This document shows, piece by piece, positions 18,020 through 26,758 of a stretch of DNA of 64,000 nt. Source of the stretch: Pseudofrankia coriaricola. Lineage in GTDB: Bacteria; Actinomycetota; Actinomycetes; Frankiales; Frankiaceae. How positions within the stretch are numbered: the stretch's first letter is position 1; the number at the start of each line of letters is the position of its first letter. Below the pieces are notes generated by a model. The model searched no databases and was not told the DNA's origin. It was given only the letters and a program-made list of their open reading frames with translations. Both the position numbers and the translations under genes were made by a program. The DNA is taken from positions 43,699 through 107,698 of the forward strand of contig NZ_MBLO01000220.1 of assembly GCF_001854805.1 (NCBI RefSeq), written 5' to 3'.

Positions 18020-18064
18020 GGTCTCTCCCGTCTGGTCAGAACGCGGCGCGGGGCGCGCGCCCGT

Positions 18065-18658
18065 CTATGCGGTGGTCGACTGGCGGCGGACGGCCGCCAG
18101 CATGTCGTCGTCGATGTCGACCTCGAAGGAACGCAGCAGGTAGGCGAGCGTCTCGTACGCGCCGACCGTGAAGATCACGTCCAGGATCTGCTTGACCTCG
18201 AACTTGTCCGCGAGGACGGCCCAGGTCTCGTCGCCGATCTTGCCGTCGTCGACCAGCTCGTCGACGGCGCGCAGCAGCGCCGCGTCCAGCGGGTCCCACA
18301 GCGGCGCGTCCGGGCCGAGCGCGATCCGCTGGATCTCCTCGTCGGACAGGCCAGCGTCCCGCCCGAGGAAGGTGTGCTGCAGCCACTCGTAGCCCGCCCC
18401 GCGGGCCGCGGCGACCCGCAGCACCAGCAGCTCGCGCTGGCGCGGCGTGAGGGTGCTCGTCGACAGGATGTGGCCGTTGAAGGTGAAGAACGCCTGCGCC
18501 AGCGTCGTGTGGTACGCGTAGACACCCAGGGTGTTCAGGGCCTTGGAACGGCCCTCGGGGGACAGCTTCGCGGGCACGCCCGGTGGCTCGAGCGCGGCCA
18601 GCACCTGCCGCATCTCCTTGGGCCACTGCTTCAGCGGGAGCGGATCGATTCGAGCCAT
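18065..18658 (-). CDS. Carboxymuconolactone decarboxylase-family protein
   Basis: The 197-aa protein has the all-helical AhpD/CMD fold pattern, with a NGHILSTSTLTPRQRELLVL block and the GAGYEWLQHTFLGRDAGL segment holding the conserved Glu and His. The CxxC pair of peroxidase-type AhpD proteins is absent, so a decarboxylase or hydrolase-like role is more likely than antioxidant activity. Spacing of 45 bases to the TauD-type gene downstream suggests cotranscription. Confidence 0.82.
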   Translation of the reverse strand: MARIDPLPLKQWPKEMRQVLAALEPPGVPAKLSPEGRSKALNTLGVYAYHTTLAQAFFTFNGHILSTSTLTPRQRELLVLRVAAARGAGYEWLQHTFLGRDAGLSDEEIQRIALGPDAPLWDPLDAALLRAVDELVDDGKIGDETWAVLADKFEVKQILDVIFTVGAYETLAYLLRSFEVDIDDDMLAAVRRQSTTA

Positions 18659-18943
18659 GTCAGGTGAGTCCCCTACGTCAAGATCGCCTGCCGGTGTGGG
18701 CGACGCTCCCAGTCTTTCGCGGAGCGGGTCGCCGCGTCGACCGAAGCCGAGCCGACAGGAGCCATGGTCATCGGGGGGTAGGGGAGGTAGACAGACCCGG
18801 CCGGTGCCGGCGTCGCCATGTCAACGGGGCTGGTCAACATGGCTTCGTCGGCCCCGGCCAGGGCCGCGCCGGCCCACGAGGAGCCGGTGGCAGTTATCCC
18901 GAATCCGTCCGCCCGAGGGATCTTCTGGTCCGTCGAGGACCGG

Positions 18944-19270
18944 TCAGACCGCGGGGGCGAGAACGTTCGAGATGTGTGCGGCGCCCGCGTCCGGCACGCG
19001 CGGCTGGCGCCACGCCTCGACCGGGAACGAGATCGTGCACAGCGAGTAGTACAGAAGCAGCAGGTTGTAGGCGTCCTCGGGGAGGTCGTCCAGGTCGAAC
19101 TTGTCGAGATAGGCCAGCGCGTCCTGCATGCGGGGGAAGACCGCGTCGTAGAACGTCTGCATCTCGTCCATGTTCGAGCCGTACCGCTTGGCGAACCGGT
19201 CGTCCTCGGCCGCGAGGCACCAGTCGGTGAACGGCTCCAGGTCCGCGAAGTCCGCGGGCAGCTTGGCCAC
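18944..19270 (-). CDS. Small conserved partner protein of a Rieske oxygenase operon, unknown function
   Basis: The protein has 108 aa and starts MAKLPADFADLEPFTDWCLA; GAAGGAGCC precedes the ATG. It is acidic, helical and rich in aromatic residues (for example AYNLLLLYYSLCTI), and has no recognised motif. It lies only 37 bases after the Rieske oxygenase gene. It may be a small or accessory subunit, analogous in position to beta subunits of ring-hydroxylating enzymes but much shorter than those. I cannot assign a function from sequence. Confidence 0.75.
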   Translation of the reverse strand: MAKLPADFADLEPFTDWCLAAEDDRFAKRYGSNMDEMQTFYDAVFPRMQDALAYLDKFDLDDLPEDAYNLLLLYYSLCTISFPVEAWRQPRVPDAGAAHISNVLAPAV

Positions 19271-19307
19271 GGGTGGCTCCTTCTCGATTTCTCGATCGAC
19301 CGGGCGG

Positions 19308-20591
19308 TCAGACCAGCGCCGGGGACGGCTTGGCGCCCGGGGTGGTCTTGACGTACTCGGCGCAGAACGCGCGGGCGGTCTGGTGCAGGTGGCGCAGGAG
19401 GATCTCCTGGTCGTTCAGCGGGAACTCGCTGACCGCCCGGGACTCGAGCATGCTCTGGGTCGCCTCGAGGGTGTTGGCGTCCTGCAGGCCGTACTCCTTG
19501 AACGTCGCCGCCGCCAGCTCCTGGCGCAGCCGGTCCGTCGCGTTCTTCGCCGGCGCGAAGTACAGCGCCGCCTCGAAGGTGTGGCGGTTCACCGCGGTCG
19601 GCCAGTAGTGGTACGTGAGGTACCAGCCCGGCTCCCAGACCAGGATCATGAAGTTCGGGAAGAACACGAACGAGTCGACACCCCAGGCCTTGTGCCGGGC
19701 CGGGTTGAGCGCGGGCGGCAGCTCGATGTCGAACGGCTTGTCCCACGGGCCGAACAGGCCGGTGCGCAGCTCCCGCTCGATCGGCTTGACCATCCTCGGG
19801 TCCTTCGGCGGGGACATGCCGCCCCAGCTGGAGACCATCGAGTGCGGGCCCTCGATCTGGTACGACAGCGCCTCGAAGCCGTACTGCTGCAGCTTGCGGG
19901 ACTCCTCCGCGGTTGCCTGGCGGCTGTGCAGCACCGGCGCGTGGTAGAACTCCGCGAACGCGTCGATGAACAGCTTCCAGTTGGCGCCGATGTCCGACTT
20001 GTACTTGTACACCGCGGTCATCTCGCCCCAGGGGTAACCCTCGAGGCCGGCCGCGAGCGGGCCGAGGTACTCGACGAGGGACTGGGTGCCGTCCTTGTCG
20101 AAGTTGATGAAGATGAAGCCCTGCCAGATCTCGCAGCGCACGTCCGCGAGGCTGTACTTCGCCTTGTCGAGGTCGAAGAACTCGGACTCCTGCTGCACGA
20201 AGGTGCAGGCGCCGCCGAGGTCGTACCGCCAGGCGTGGTACTTGCAGATGAACTGCCGCGCCGTGCCGGACGTCTCCTCACGCGGAAAGTCCTGCCAGAC
20301 CAGCTTGTTGCCGCGGTGGCGGCAGACGTTGTGGAACGCCTGGATGCCTTCGGCGTTCCGCACAATGATCACCGAGGAGCGAGCGGCGTCGATCTCCTTG
20401 GTGAAGTAGCTGCCCACCTTCGGAAGCTGCTCGACCCGGCCGACGTTGAGCCACGTCTTGCCGAAGATCGCCTTGCGCTCGAGCTCGTAGTGCTCGGGCG
20501 AGATCGAGTCCTCGTACGAGGCATCCGCCGTGCTCAGGTCGGGATAGTGCTGGGTCCAGCTGCCCTCAGCTGGCTTCGGGAAGTGAGCCAT
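19308..20591 (-). CDS. Rieske non-haem iron oxygenase alpha subunit
   Basis: The 427-aa protein has a complete Rieske centre: Cys90 and His92 in NVCRHRGN, Cys116 and His119 in FICKYHAWRYDL. The catalytic domain shows the mononuclear iron motif with Asp210, His217 and His222 in FIDAFAEFYHAPVLH. It belongs to the ring-hydroxylating dioxygenase alpha-subunit family. Separate ferredoxin or reductase genes are not in view. It heads an operon with the small partner, CMD-like, TauD-like and SDR genes. A palindrome TGAGAA-N5-TTCTCA lies about 60 bases upstream of its start. Confidence 0.92.
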   Translation of the reverse strand: MAHFPKPAEGSWTQHYPDLSTADASYEDSISPEHYELERKAIFGKTWLNVGRVEQLPKVGSYFTKEIDAARSSVIIVRNAEGIQAFHNVCRHRGNKLVWQDFPREETSGTARQFICKYHAWRYDLGGACTFVQQESEFFDLDKAKYSLADVRCEIWQGFIFINFDKDGTQSLVEYLGPLAAGLEGYPWGEMTAVYKYKSDIGANWKLFIDAFAEFYHAPVLHSRQATAEESRKLQQYGFEALSYQIEGPHSMVSSWGGMSPPKDPRMVKPIERELRTGLFGPWDKPFDIELPPALNPARHKAWGVDSFVFFPNFMILVWEPGWYLTYHYWPTAVNRHTFEAALYFAPAKNATDRLRQELAAATFKEYGLQDANTLEATQSMLESRAVSEFPLNDQEILLRHLHQTARAFCAEYVKTTPGAKPSPALV

Positions 20592-20652
20592 GTTCGCGCG
20601 GTTCCTTTCCGTACCCCGGACTGGAGGCCATGGTAGCAGTCCTCTCTGGTGT

Positions 20653-20669
20653 TGAGAAGGACGTTCTCA
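20653..20669. promoter_or_regulatory. Operator-like palindrome upstream of the Rieske operon
   Basis: TGAGAA and TTCTCA are separated by GGACG, a perfect 6-5-6 palindrome of the size bound by TetR or GntR dimers. It lies 62-78 bases upstream of the Rieske start codon. Confidence 0.45.
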
Positions 20670-20940
20670 TCCCGCGAGTGTTGACCCCCACCGGATGCGC
20701 CAATGTCCTCACGCCGCTGGCGGCGCAGCGACGAGAATTCCGGCGCTTCCTGGCCACCATGTACCGGCGACTGCGCCGCTGGCCGGCACGCCACCGCGCC
20801 GGTCACGGAGAGCGTCAATCCCCGCACGGCTGAGCGGGCCGTAGCGGCCCGCGATGGACCGGATCCAGGCCCAGATAGGCCGCGCGCCGCGGTCCTCGCC
20901 GGTGTCTGGTGCCACAGCGGCGCCGCGCAGCTCCGACTGT

Positions 20941-20976
20941 GTCGGATGGGCCTGTCTATAGGCAGGCCCATCCGAC
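20941..20976. repeat. 36-bp near-perfect palindrome
   Basis: GTCGGATGGGCCTG and CAGGCCCATCCGAC form a perfect 14-bp inverted repeat around the core TCTATAGG, itself nearly palindromic. A diverged half-copy (CTGCCTATGGACCTGCCCAT then CCGAC) is at 21014-21039. It could end the cox-like transcript or be a dispersed repeat; no U-run follows on either strand. Confidence 0.65.
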
Positions 20977-21103
20977 GCACTCCGAACCATCGGGTGCGAA
21001 CTGTGTCAGCTCAGCCTGCCTATGGACCTGCCCATCCGACACGATCTGGATATGGATGGCGGTCCTGGCGCGGCGGTGCCCCTCGCGGGGCCGCCGAGCG
21101 CCG

Positions 21104-21566
<463 letters not shown>

Positions 21567-21574
<8 letters not shown>

Positions 21575-22490
21575 CGATCGCTCCCGCACTCGCCGCCGTG
21601 ACGCCAACCCCGTCGGAGCCGGCCGCTTCCGCGCTCGCCGCCGCCCACGCCCGCGCGACCAGCTCGGCGCCGACCCGGACGCGGTAGTCCGCCGAACCCT
21701 GCAGGTCCGCGGGGATGTCCTCCAGGCCGCTCATGGCCAGCCGGCCGAGCTCGGCCCCGTCCAGCTCGCCGGCTCGCTGGCCGACGGCGGCCGCCTCCGC
21801 CGCCGGCGCGCGCAGCGGCGTCGAGCCGAGGCCCAGCATCCCGATCGCGGCGCGGGCGACCCGGTCGTCGCCGTTCAGCTCGAGGGCGACGACCACGCCG
21901 GCGATCGCGAAGTCGCCGGCCCGGCGGGCGAACTCCTCGACCGCGAACCCGCACCGGCCCGTCCACACCGGGAAGCGAACCCCGACGAGCAGCTCGTCCG
22001 GCTCCAGCGCCGTGCTCCACAGGCCGGTGAAGAACTCGGCGGCGGGGATGACCCGCCGGCCGGCCGAGGCTGAGAAGGCCTCCAGCTCGGCGTCGAGCGC
22101 GAGCGCGACGGCCGGGTACTCGGCCGCCGGGTCGGCGTGCGCGATCGAGCCGCCGAGGGTGCCCCGGTTGCGGATCTGGAAATGCCCGATCAGGGGTGTT
22201 GCCCGCGCGAGCAGCGGTACCGCGCGGGCAACGCCCACGTCCGCCCCGACAGCGGCCTCGGTCATGCCGGCGCCCAAGCGGAGGCTCGCGCCGTCGACCG
22301 TGAGGCCGCGCAGACCGTCCAGCCGGGACACGTCGATCAGATGGTCGAAGTAGGCCAGGCGCAGCGACAGCATCGGCACCAGGCTCTGGCCGCCGGCGAG
22401 AACCTTGGCCTCGTCCCCCAGCTCGGCGAGCAGCGCCGCCGCCTCGTCCACGCTGCCGGGACGGTGGTATTCGAACCGCGCGGGCTTCAT
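21567..22490 (-). CDS. Molybdenum hydroxylase FAD-binding subunit (CoxM-like)
   Basis: Starting at MKPARFEYHRP, the protein has 307 aa. The FAD-binding motifs of the CoxM/xanthine dehydrogenase medium subunit are present: LAGGQSLVPMLSLRLA near residues 31-46, and GTLGGSIAHADPAAEYP. The region upstream in frame contains repeated VHAAG codons and no family residues, so this internal ATG is preferred. It lies between coxG-like and coxS-like genes in the same operon. Confidence 0.92.
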
Positions 22491-22621
22491 CCAGCCCGCC
22501 GCGTGGACCGGGCCAGCCGCGTGGACTGGGTCATGAGGACTCCCAAGGATGGGTTGTGGTGCAGGGCCGCGGGGCGCGCGATGGTGGCGGAGCCGCACTC
22601 GCCCCGCGGCCCTGGGCACGG

Positions 22622-23596
22622 TCAGGCGTTGCGCACGATCAGCCAGATGACCAGCCCGACGACGGCCGCGCCGACGAGCACCGGCAGCGCCCGCCTGGCC
22701 AGCGGCCAGGCGACCACGCCGAGCAGGCTCACCGGCTCGGACTCGGCGGTCCGCACCGGTGCGGCCGGCGCCGTCGCTGCCGGTGCTGGTGCCGGTGCCG
22801 GTGTCGGTGCCGGTGCGGCCAATCCCGCCGCGGGCGCGTCCGGTGGTGCGGGTGCTGGCGCGGTCGCGCCGGCGCCGGCCGCCGGCAGCGGGGCGGCGGC
22901 CAGCCCTGCCGGTGCCGGCGCGGTCGCCGACGCGACGGTCTGGGCCGGCGTCGTCGCCTCGCTGCCGGCGGCCGGCGAGGCGACGGAGTGGTTGGCGGGA
23001 CCGGCGGAGCCGTCCGCCCCAGCCGGCCCCGATGCTTCGGCGGGGCTGGCCGAAACCGCGGGGCCGGCCGAGGCGGCGGGGCCTGTGGGGCTGACGGGGC
23101 TGACGGGGCTGGCAGGCTCCGCGGGACCGGCGGCGGCCGGGTCCGCCGCGCCGGCCGCCACCACGTCGGCCTCCAGGTTGCGGACGAACTGGGTGACCAG
23201 CTTCCCGCTGACGTCGGCCAGCACGCCGCGGCCGAACTGCGCGGCCTTGCCGGAGATGGTGAGGTCGGTGACGAGGTGGACGGCGGTGCCGTCGCCGTCG
23301 GGGGTGAGCCCCATGGTGACGACGGCGCTCGCGTTGCCCTGGCCGCGGGACTCCTTACCGTCGGCCTTGATGACGGCGCGGTGGGTCTCGGCGTTCTTCT
23401 CCCGGAAGGTGGCCTTTCCCTTGTACTGGGCGACGATCGGGCCGACCTTGACCTTGACGGCGCCGTGGAAGTCCACGCCGTCGACCGACAACAGCTGAGC
23501 GCCCGGCATGCAGGGCGCGATCCGCTCCGGGTCGGTCAGCAGCGCCCAGGCGGCCTCGACCGGCAGCGCGACCCGGAATTCGTTCACCAGCTCCAT
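22622..23596 (-). CDS. CoxG-like SRPBCC protein with membrane anchor
   Basis: Residues 1 to about 145 form a CoxG/SRPBCC domain (FRVALPVEAAWALLTDPERI, CMPGAQLL, DLTISGKAAQFGRGVL). A long Ala/Pro/Gly/Ser linker of about 140 residues follows, then a C-terminal hydrophobic helix (VPVLVGAAVVGLVIWLIV). CoxG proteins anchor or help mature CO-dehydrogenase-type enzymes at the membrane. Its ATG shares one base with the stop of the large-subunit gene. The linker DNA is highly repetitive, so length variation between strains is likely. Confidence 0.88.
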   Translation of the reverse strand: MELVNEFRVALPVEAAWALLTDPERIAPCMPGAQLLSVDGVDFHGAVKVKVGPIVAQYKGKATFREKNAETHRAVIKADGKESRGQGNASAVVTMGLTPDGDGTAVHLVTDLTISGKAAQFGRGVLADVSGKLVTQFVRNLEADVVAAGAADPAAAGPAEPASPVSPVSPTGPAASAGPAVSASPAEASGPAGADGSAGPANHSVASPAAGSEATTPAQTVASATAPAPAGLAAAPLPAAGAGATAPAPAPPDAPAAGLAAPAPTPAPAPAPAATAPAAPVRTAESEPVSLLGVVAWPLARRALPVLVGAAVVGLVIWLIVRNA

Positions 23597-25920
23597 CAGT
23601 GCCCCGCCTCGGTCAGTAGAGCAACAAGTGCGGCCGGGCTCGCCGGCAAATTTGTGATCTTCACGCCGAACGGCGACAGCGCGTCGGCGACGGCGTTGAT
23701 GACGGCCGGCGGCGCGCCGATCGCCCCGCCCTCACCGGCGCCCTTGTGGCCGCCCGGCCCGGGCGCCGGCGTCTCCATGTGGCCGTACTCGATGTGCGGC
23801 ACCTCGGTCGTCGTCGGCAGCAGGTAGTCGACGAACGTGCTGGCCAGCGGGTTGCCGTCCTCGTCGTAGACCATGTGCTCGAGCAGCGCGCCGCCGATGC
23901 CCTGGACCGTGCCGCCGGCGATCTGCCCCTCGACGATGTTCGGATTGATCATCGGGCCGACGTCCTCGCCGACGATGTAGCGCAGCAGGGTCACCTTGCC
24001 CGTGACGACGTCGACCTCGCAGGTGCAGACGTGGGTCGCGTTCGACCACAGCATCGGGGCCTTCGCGGTGTAGGTGGCGCTGGCCTCGACCCCGTCCGGC
24101 CCCGCGAGGTCCGCGTAGGTCAGTGACTGCCCCGACGACTGCCCCGACGACTGCCCCGACCCGCGCACCTGGGCCCGCCCGTCGGCGACCTCGATGTCCT
24201 CGGGGGGCACGCCCAGGCGCGGGGAGGCGAGCTCGGCGAGCTTCGCCCGCAGGGCCGCGGCCGCCTCGCCGACCGCGCCGGCCGTCGCCGAGCCGCTGCG
24301 GCTGCCGGCGGTGCCGGAACCGAACGGCGTCACCGCCGTGTCGCCCTGGATGGTGTCAACGTTGTCGAAGGGGACGCCGAGCGCGTCGGCGGTCAGCTGG
24401 ATGACGGTCGTCTCCAGGCTGTTGCCCGACGAGCCGCCGTTGACAATGACCGTCATTCGGCCGTCGGGGGCGACCCGGAGCACCGCGCCCTCGCAGGCGT
24501 AGTACTCCTGGCCGGTGGCCGTCGGCTCGATGTAGGTGGAGGTGCCGACCCCCAGGTAGCGCCCGGCCGCGCGGGCGGCGGCCTGCTCGGCGCGGAAGGC
24601 GTCGTAGTCGAGCATCTTCAGCGCGAGCTCGAAGGTCTCCAGCGGCGACGAGTGGTCGTACGGAGGCATGCCGGCCGGGTTCGGGTAGGGCAGCTCGTCG
24701 CGGCTGATCATGTTGCGGCGGCGCAGCTCCACCGGGTCGAGGCCCATGTCGCGGGCGGCGATGTCGAGCAGCAGCTCGCGGGCGACCGACTCGAACTGCC
24801 ACGGCCCGCGGTAGGCGTGGCGCCCGGCGGTGTTCGAGAAGAGCGACGTCGTCGACCAGGACGCGAGCGGCACCTTGTACGGGCCGGGGAACAGCAGTCC
24901 CACGGCGGCGGCGGCGCCGACCGGCCATGGCGTCGGGTAGGCGCCGATGTCCTGGGTGTGCTCGATGCCGGCGGCGAGGATCGTGCCGTCGGCGGCGAAG
25001 GCGATCCTGGCGTGGCCGTGCTCGTGGCGGGCCTGGCCCGCGGCCATCAGGTTCTCCCGCCGGTCCTCGATCCACTTGAGGGCGGCCGGGACCTTGCGCG
25101 CGGCGAGCATGACGCACATGTCCTCGCGCATCGGCACGACCTTCTGGCCGAAGCCGCCGCCGGTGTCGCGCATGAGGACGCGGACGCGCTCAGGCTCGAG
25201 CCCCAGCAACCGGGCGCCGAAGGCGCGCACCTCGTGCGGGGTCTGCGTCGCCGCCCAGATCGTCAGCTCGTCGGTGTCGGCGGACCATTCGACGACCATG
25301 CCCCGGGTCTCCATGGGGACGGGGGCGTAGGCCTGCTGGTAGAAGGTCTCGTCGGCGATGTGCGCGGCCGAGGCGAAGGCCGCCTCGACGACCTGCGGCG
25401 GCGGGCCGGCAAGGCCGCCGGCGACGTTGTTCGGGTATTTCGGGTGGACGAGGATGCCCGAGGTCTGGGCATCGCGATAGTCGGCCACGGCGGTTAACGG
25501 CTCGTAGTCGACCTCGACCAGCTCGACCGCGTCCTCGGCTATGTAGCGGTTTTCGGCTACCACCAGCGCGACCGGGTCACCGACGAACCGGACCTCGCCC
25601 GAGGCCAGCGGCGGGCGCGGCGTGTCCGGTACCTTCGGGCCGTAGGAGGAGTACCACTGCTCGTGCACATCCGGGTTCAGGTCGGCGGCCGTGAAAACGG
25701 CGTGCACCCCGGGAAGCGCGAGCGCGGCCGACGCGTCGATCTCGTTGATCAGCGCACGGGCGAACGGGCTGCGCACAAAACAGGCGTGCAGCATTCCGGG
25801 CCGCTGGATGTCGTCGACGAAGGTCCCGTGCCCGGTGAGCAGCCGGCCGTCCTCGACCCGCGGCACCCGGCTGCCCGTGTAGCGGGTCGGCGGGGTTGGG
25901 GCCGTGGCCGTCTCGGTCAT
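23596..25920 (-). CDS. Molybdenum hydroxylase large subunit (xanthine dehydrogenase/CoxL family)
   Basis: The 774-aa protein has the molybdopterin-cytosine-dinucleotide family motifs: TGGGFGQK, an HAYRGPWQFE segment at the active-site loop, and the C-terminal catalytic Glu in KGAGEGGAIG. The CO-specific loop with Cys (VAYRCSFR) of true CoxL is replaced by AYRGPWQ, so this is a form II-type or other aromatic/aldehyde hydroxylase, not a CO dehydrogenase. A 12-bp tandem repeat at about 24125-24160 inserts three SSGQ units. It leads the coxLGMS-like operon and is divergent from a TetR gene. Confidence 0.92.
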   Translation of the reverse strand: MTETATAPTPPTRYTGSRVPRVEDGRLLTGHGTFVDDIQRPGMLHACFVRSPFARALINEIDASAALALPGVHAVFTAADLNPDVHEQWYSSYGPKVPDTPRPPLASGEVRFVGDPVALVVAENRYIAEDAVELVEVDYEPLTAVADYRDAQTSGILVHPKYPNNVAGGLAGPPPQVVEAAFASAAHIADETFYQQAYAPVPMETRGMVVEWSADTDELTIWAATQTPHEVRAFGARLLGLEPERVRVLMRDTGGGFGQKVVPMREDMCVMLAARKVPAALKWIEDRRENLMAAGQARHEHGHARIAFAADGTILAAGIEHTQDIGAYPTPWPVGAAAAVGLLFPGPYKVPLASWSTTSLFSNTAGRHAYRGPWQFESVARELLLDIAARDMGLDPVELRRRNMISRDELPYPNPAGMPPYDHSSPLETFELALKMLDYDAFRAEQAAARAAGRYLGVGTSTYIEPTATGQEYYACEGAVLRVAPDGRMTVIVNGGSSGNSLETTVIQLTADALGVPFDNVDTIQGDTAVTPFGSGTAGSRSGSATAGAVGEAAAALRAKLAELASPRLGVPPEDIEVADGRAQVRGSGQSSGQSSGQSLTYADLAGPDGVEASATYTAKAPMLWSNATHVCTCEVDVVTGKVTLLRYIVGEDVGPMINPNIVEGQIAGGTVQGIGGALLEHMVYDEDGNPLASTFVDYLLPTTTEVPHIEYGHMETPAPGPGGHKGAGEGGAIGAPPAVINAVADALSPFGVKITNLPASPAALVALLTEAGH

Positions 25921-26146
25921 GGATCTGGCTCCTCGCGTCGCGGCGTGCTGGCGGTGCGTTGGCGGCGGGCGCGGGGCCCATGGGCGAGCCAGGTGCTGAG
26001 CGCTCGCCCAATCGTTATGCTGGGCGCATGCCTACCTTCCCATCGCCTCACACGTCAAGGGGTACGGCGTCCGGGCTGGTAGGGGCACAGGCGCCAGCAC
26101 GGGCCGCGGCACGTGCGCCGCGGCCGGCGGTACGGAGCGCCGCGCC

Positions 26147-26758
26147 GTGACCACTCCCCGCCGGATGGGCGCGCCGGACTCGAAGACCAGGGCCGCGCTG
26201 CTCGACGTCACCGCCCAGATCATGATCGAGGAAGGCTACGCCGCGGCGACCTCGCGGCGGGTCGCGGCGAAGGCCGGCGTCAAGCCCGCGCTCGTGCATT
26301 ACTACTTCCGCACGATGGACGACCTTTTCCTGGCGCTCTTCCAGAAAGGCGCCGAGGTAAATCTGAGACGCTACGAGCAGGCGCTTGCCTCGGAAAAGCC
26401 GCTACGTGCGCTCTGGGAGCTCTCCAGCGAGCCGGTGGGCACCGTCCTGCTGTCGGAGTTCCAGGCGCTGGCAAACCACCGCAAGGCCATCCGCACCGAG
26501 ATCGCCGACTACGCGGAACGCTTCCGCGCGCTCCAGGTGAAGGCCCTCACCGGCCTTCTCGCCGACGCCGGCGTCAACATCGACGACGTCCCGCCGACGG
26601 TGGTCGCCCTCGTCGTCGTCGGCATCGCCCGGATCCTCATCTCGGAGGACATTCTCGGCGTTACCACCGGCCACTCGGAGACCCTCGCGCTCATCGAGCG
26701 ACACCTCACCCAGCTCGAATCCGCCGCGGCGGGCGCGGGCGAGAAGGCGGTTCCGTAG
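26147..26758 (+). CDS. TetR-family regulator
   Basis: The GTG start at 26147 gives 203 aa. The TetR HTH is clear (IMIEEGYAAATSRRVAAKAG, then VKPALVHYYFRTMDDLF). It is divergent from the molybdenum hydroxylase operon across a 226-base gap and is the likely regulator of that operon. Its last 53 bases overlap the 3' end of the convergent double-GntR gene, so the two transcripts would be antisense at their ends. Confidence 0.9.
   Translation: MTTPRRMGAPDSKTRAALLDVTAQIMIEEGYAAATSRRVAAKAGVKPALVHYYFRTMDDLFLALFQKGAEVNLRRYEQALASEKPLRALWELSSEPVGTVLLSEFQALANHRKAIRTEIADYAERFRALQVKALTGLLADAGVNIDDVPPTVVALVVVGIARILISEDILGVTTGHSETLALIERHLTQLESAAAGAGEKAVP

Larger units (their letters stand above)
20592..21103. 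other. Intergenic region with several palindromes
   Basis: No gene is supported here; the long frames are translations of repeat sequence. The region contains the operator-like repeat at 20653-20669 and the 36-bp near-perfect palindrome at 20941-20976, with a related half-copy at 21014-21039. It separates the 3' end of the coxS-like gene from the promoter of the Rieske gene. Confidence 0.6.

Noticed and set aside
20534-20990. Hypothetical proteins encoded in the gap before the Rieske gene
   Set aside because: Several overlapping frames on both strands translate the same palindromic DNA with repeated SDGPxYRQAHP-like peptides, so they reflect the repeat rather than genes.
23596-25920. Carbon monoxide dehydrogenase
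   Set aside because: The CO-specific active-site Cys loop (VAYRCSFR) is absent, replaced by AYRGPWQ, so only the wider molybdenum hydroxylase family is claimed.
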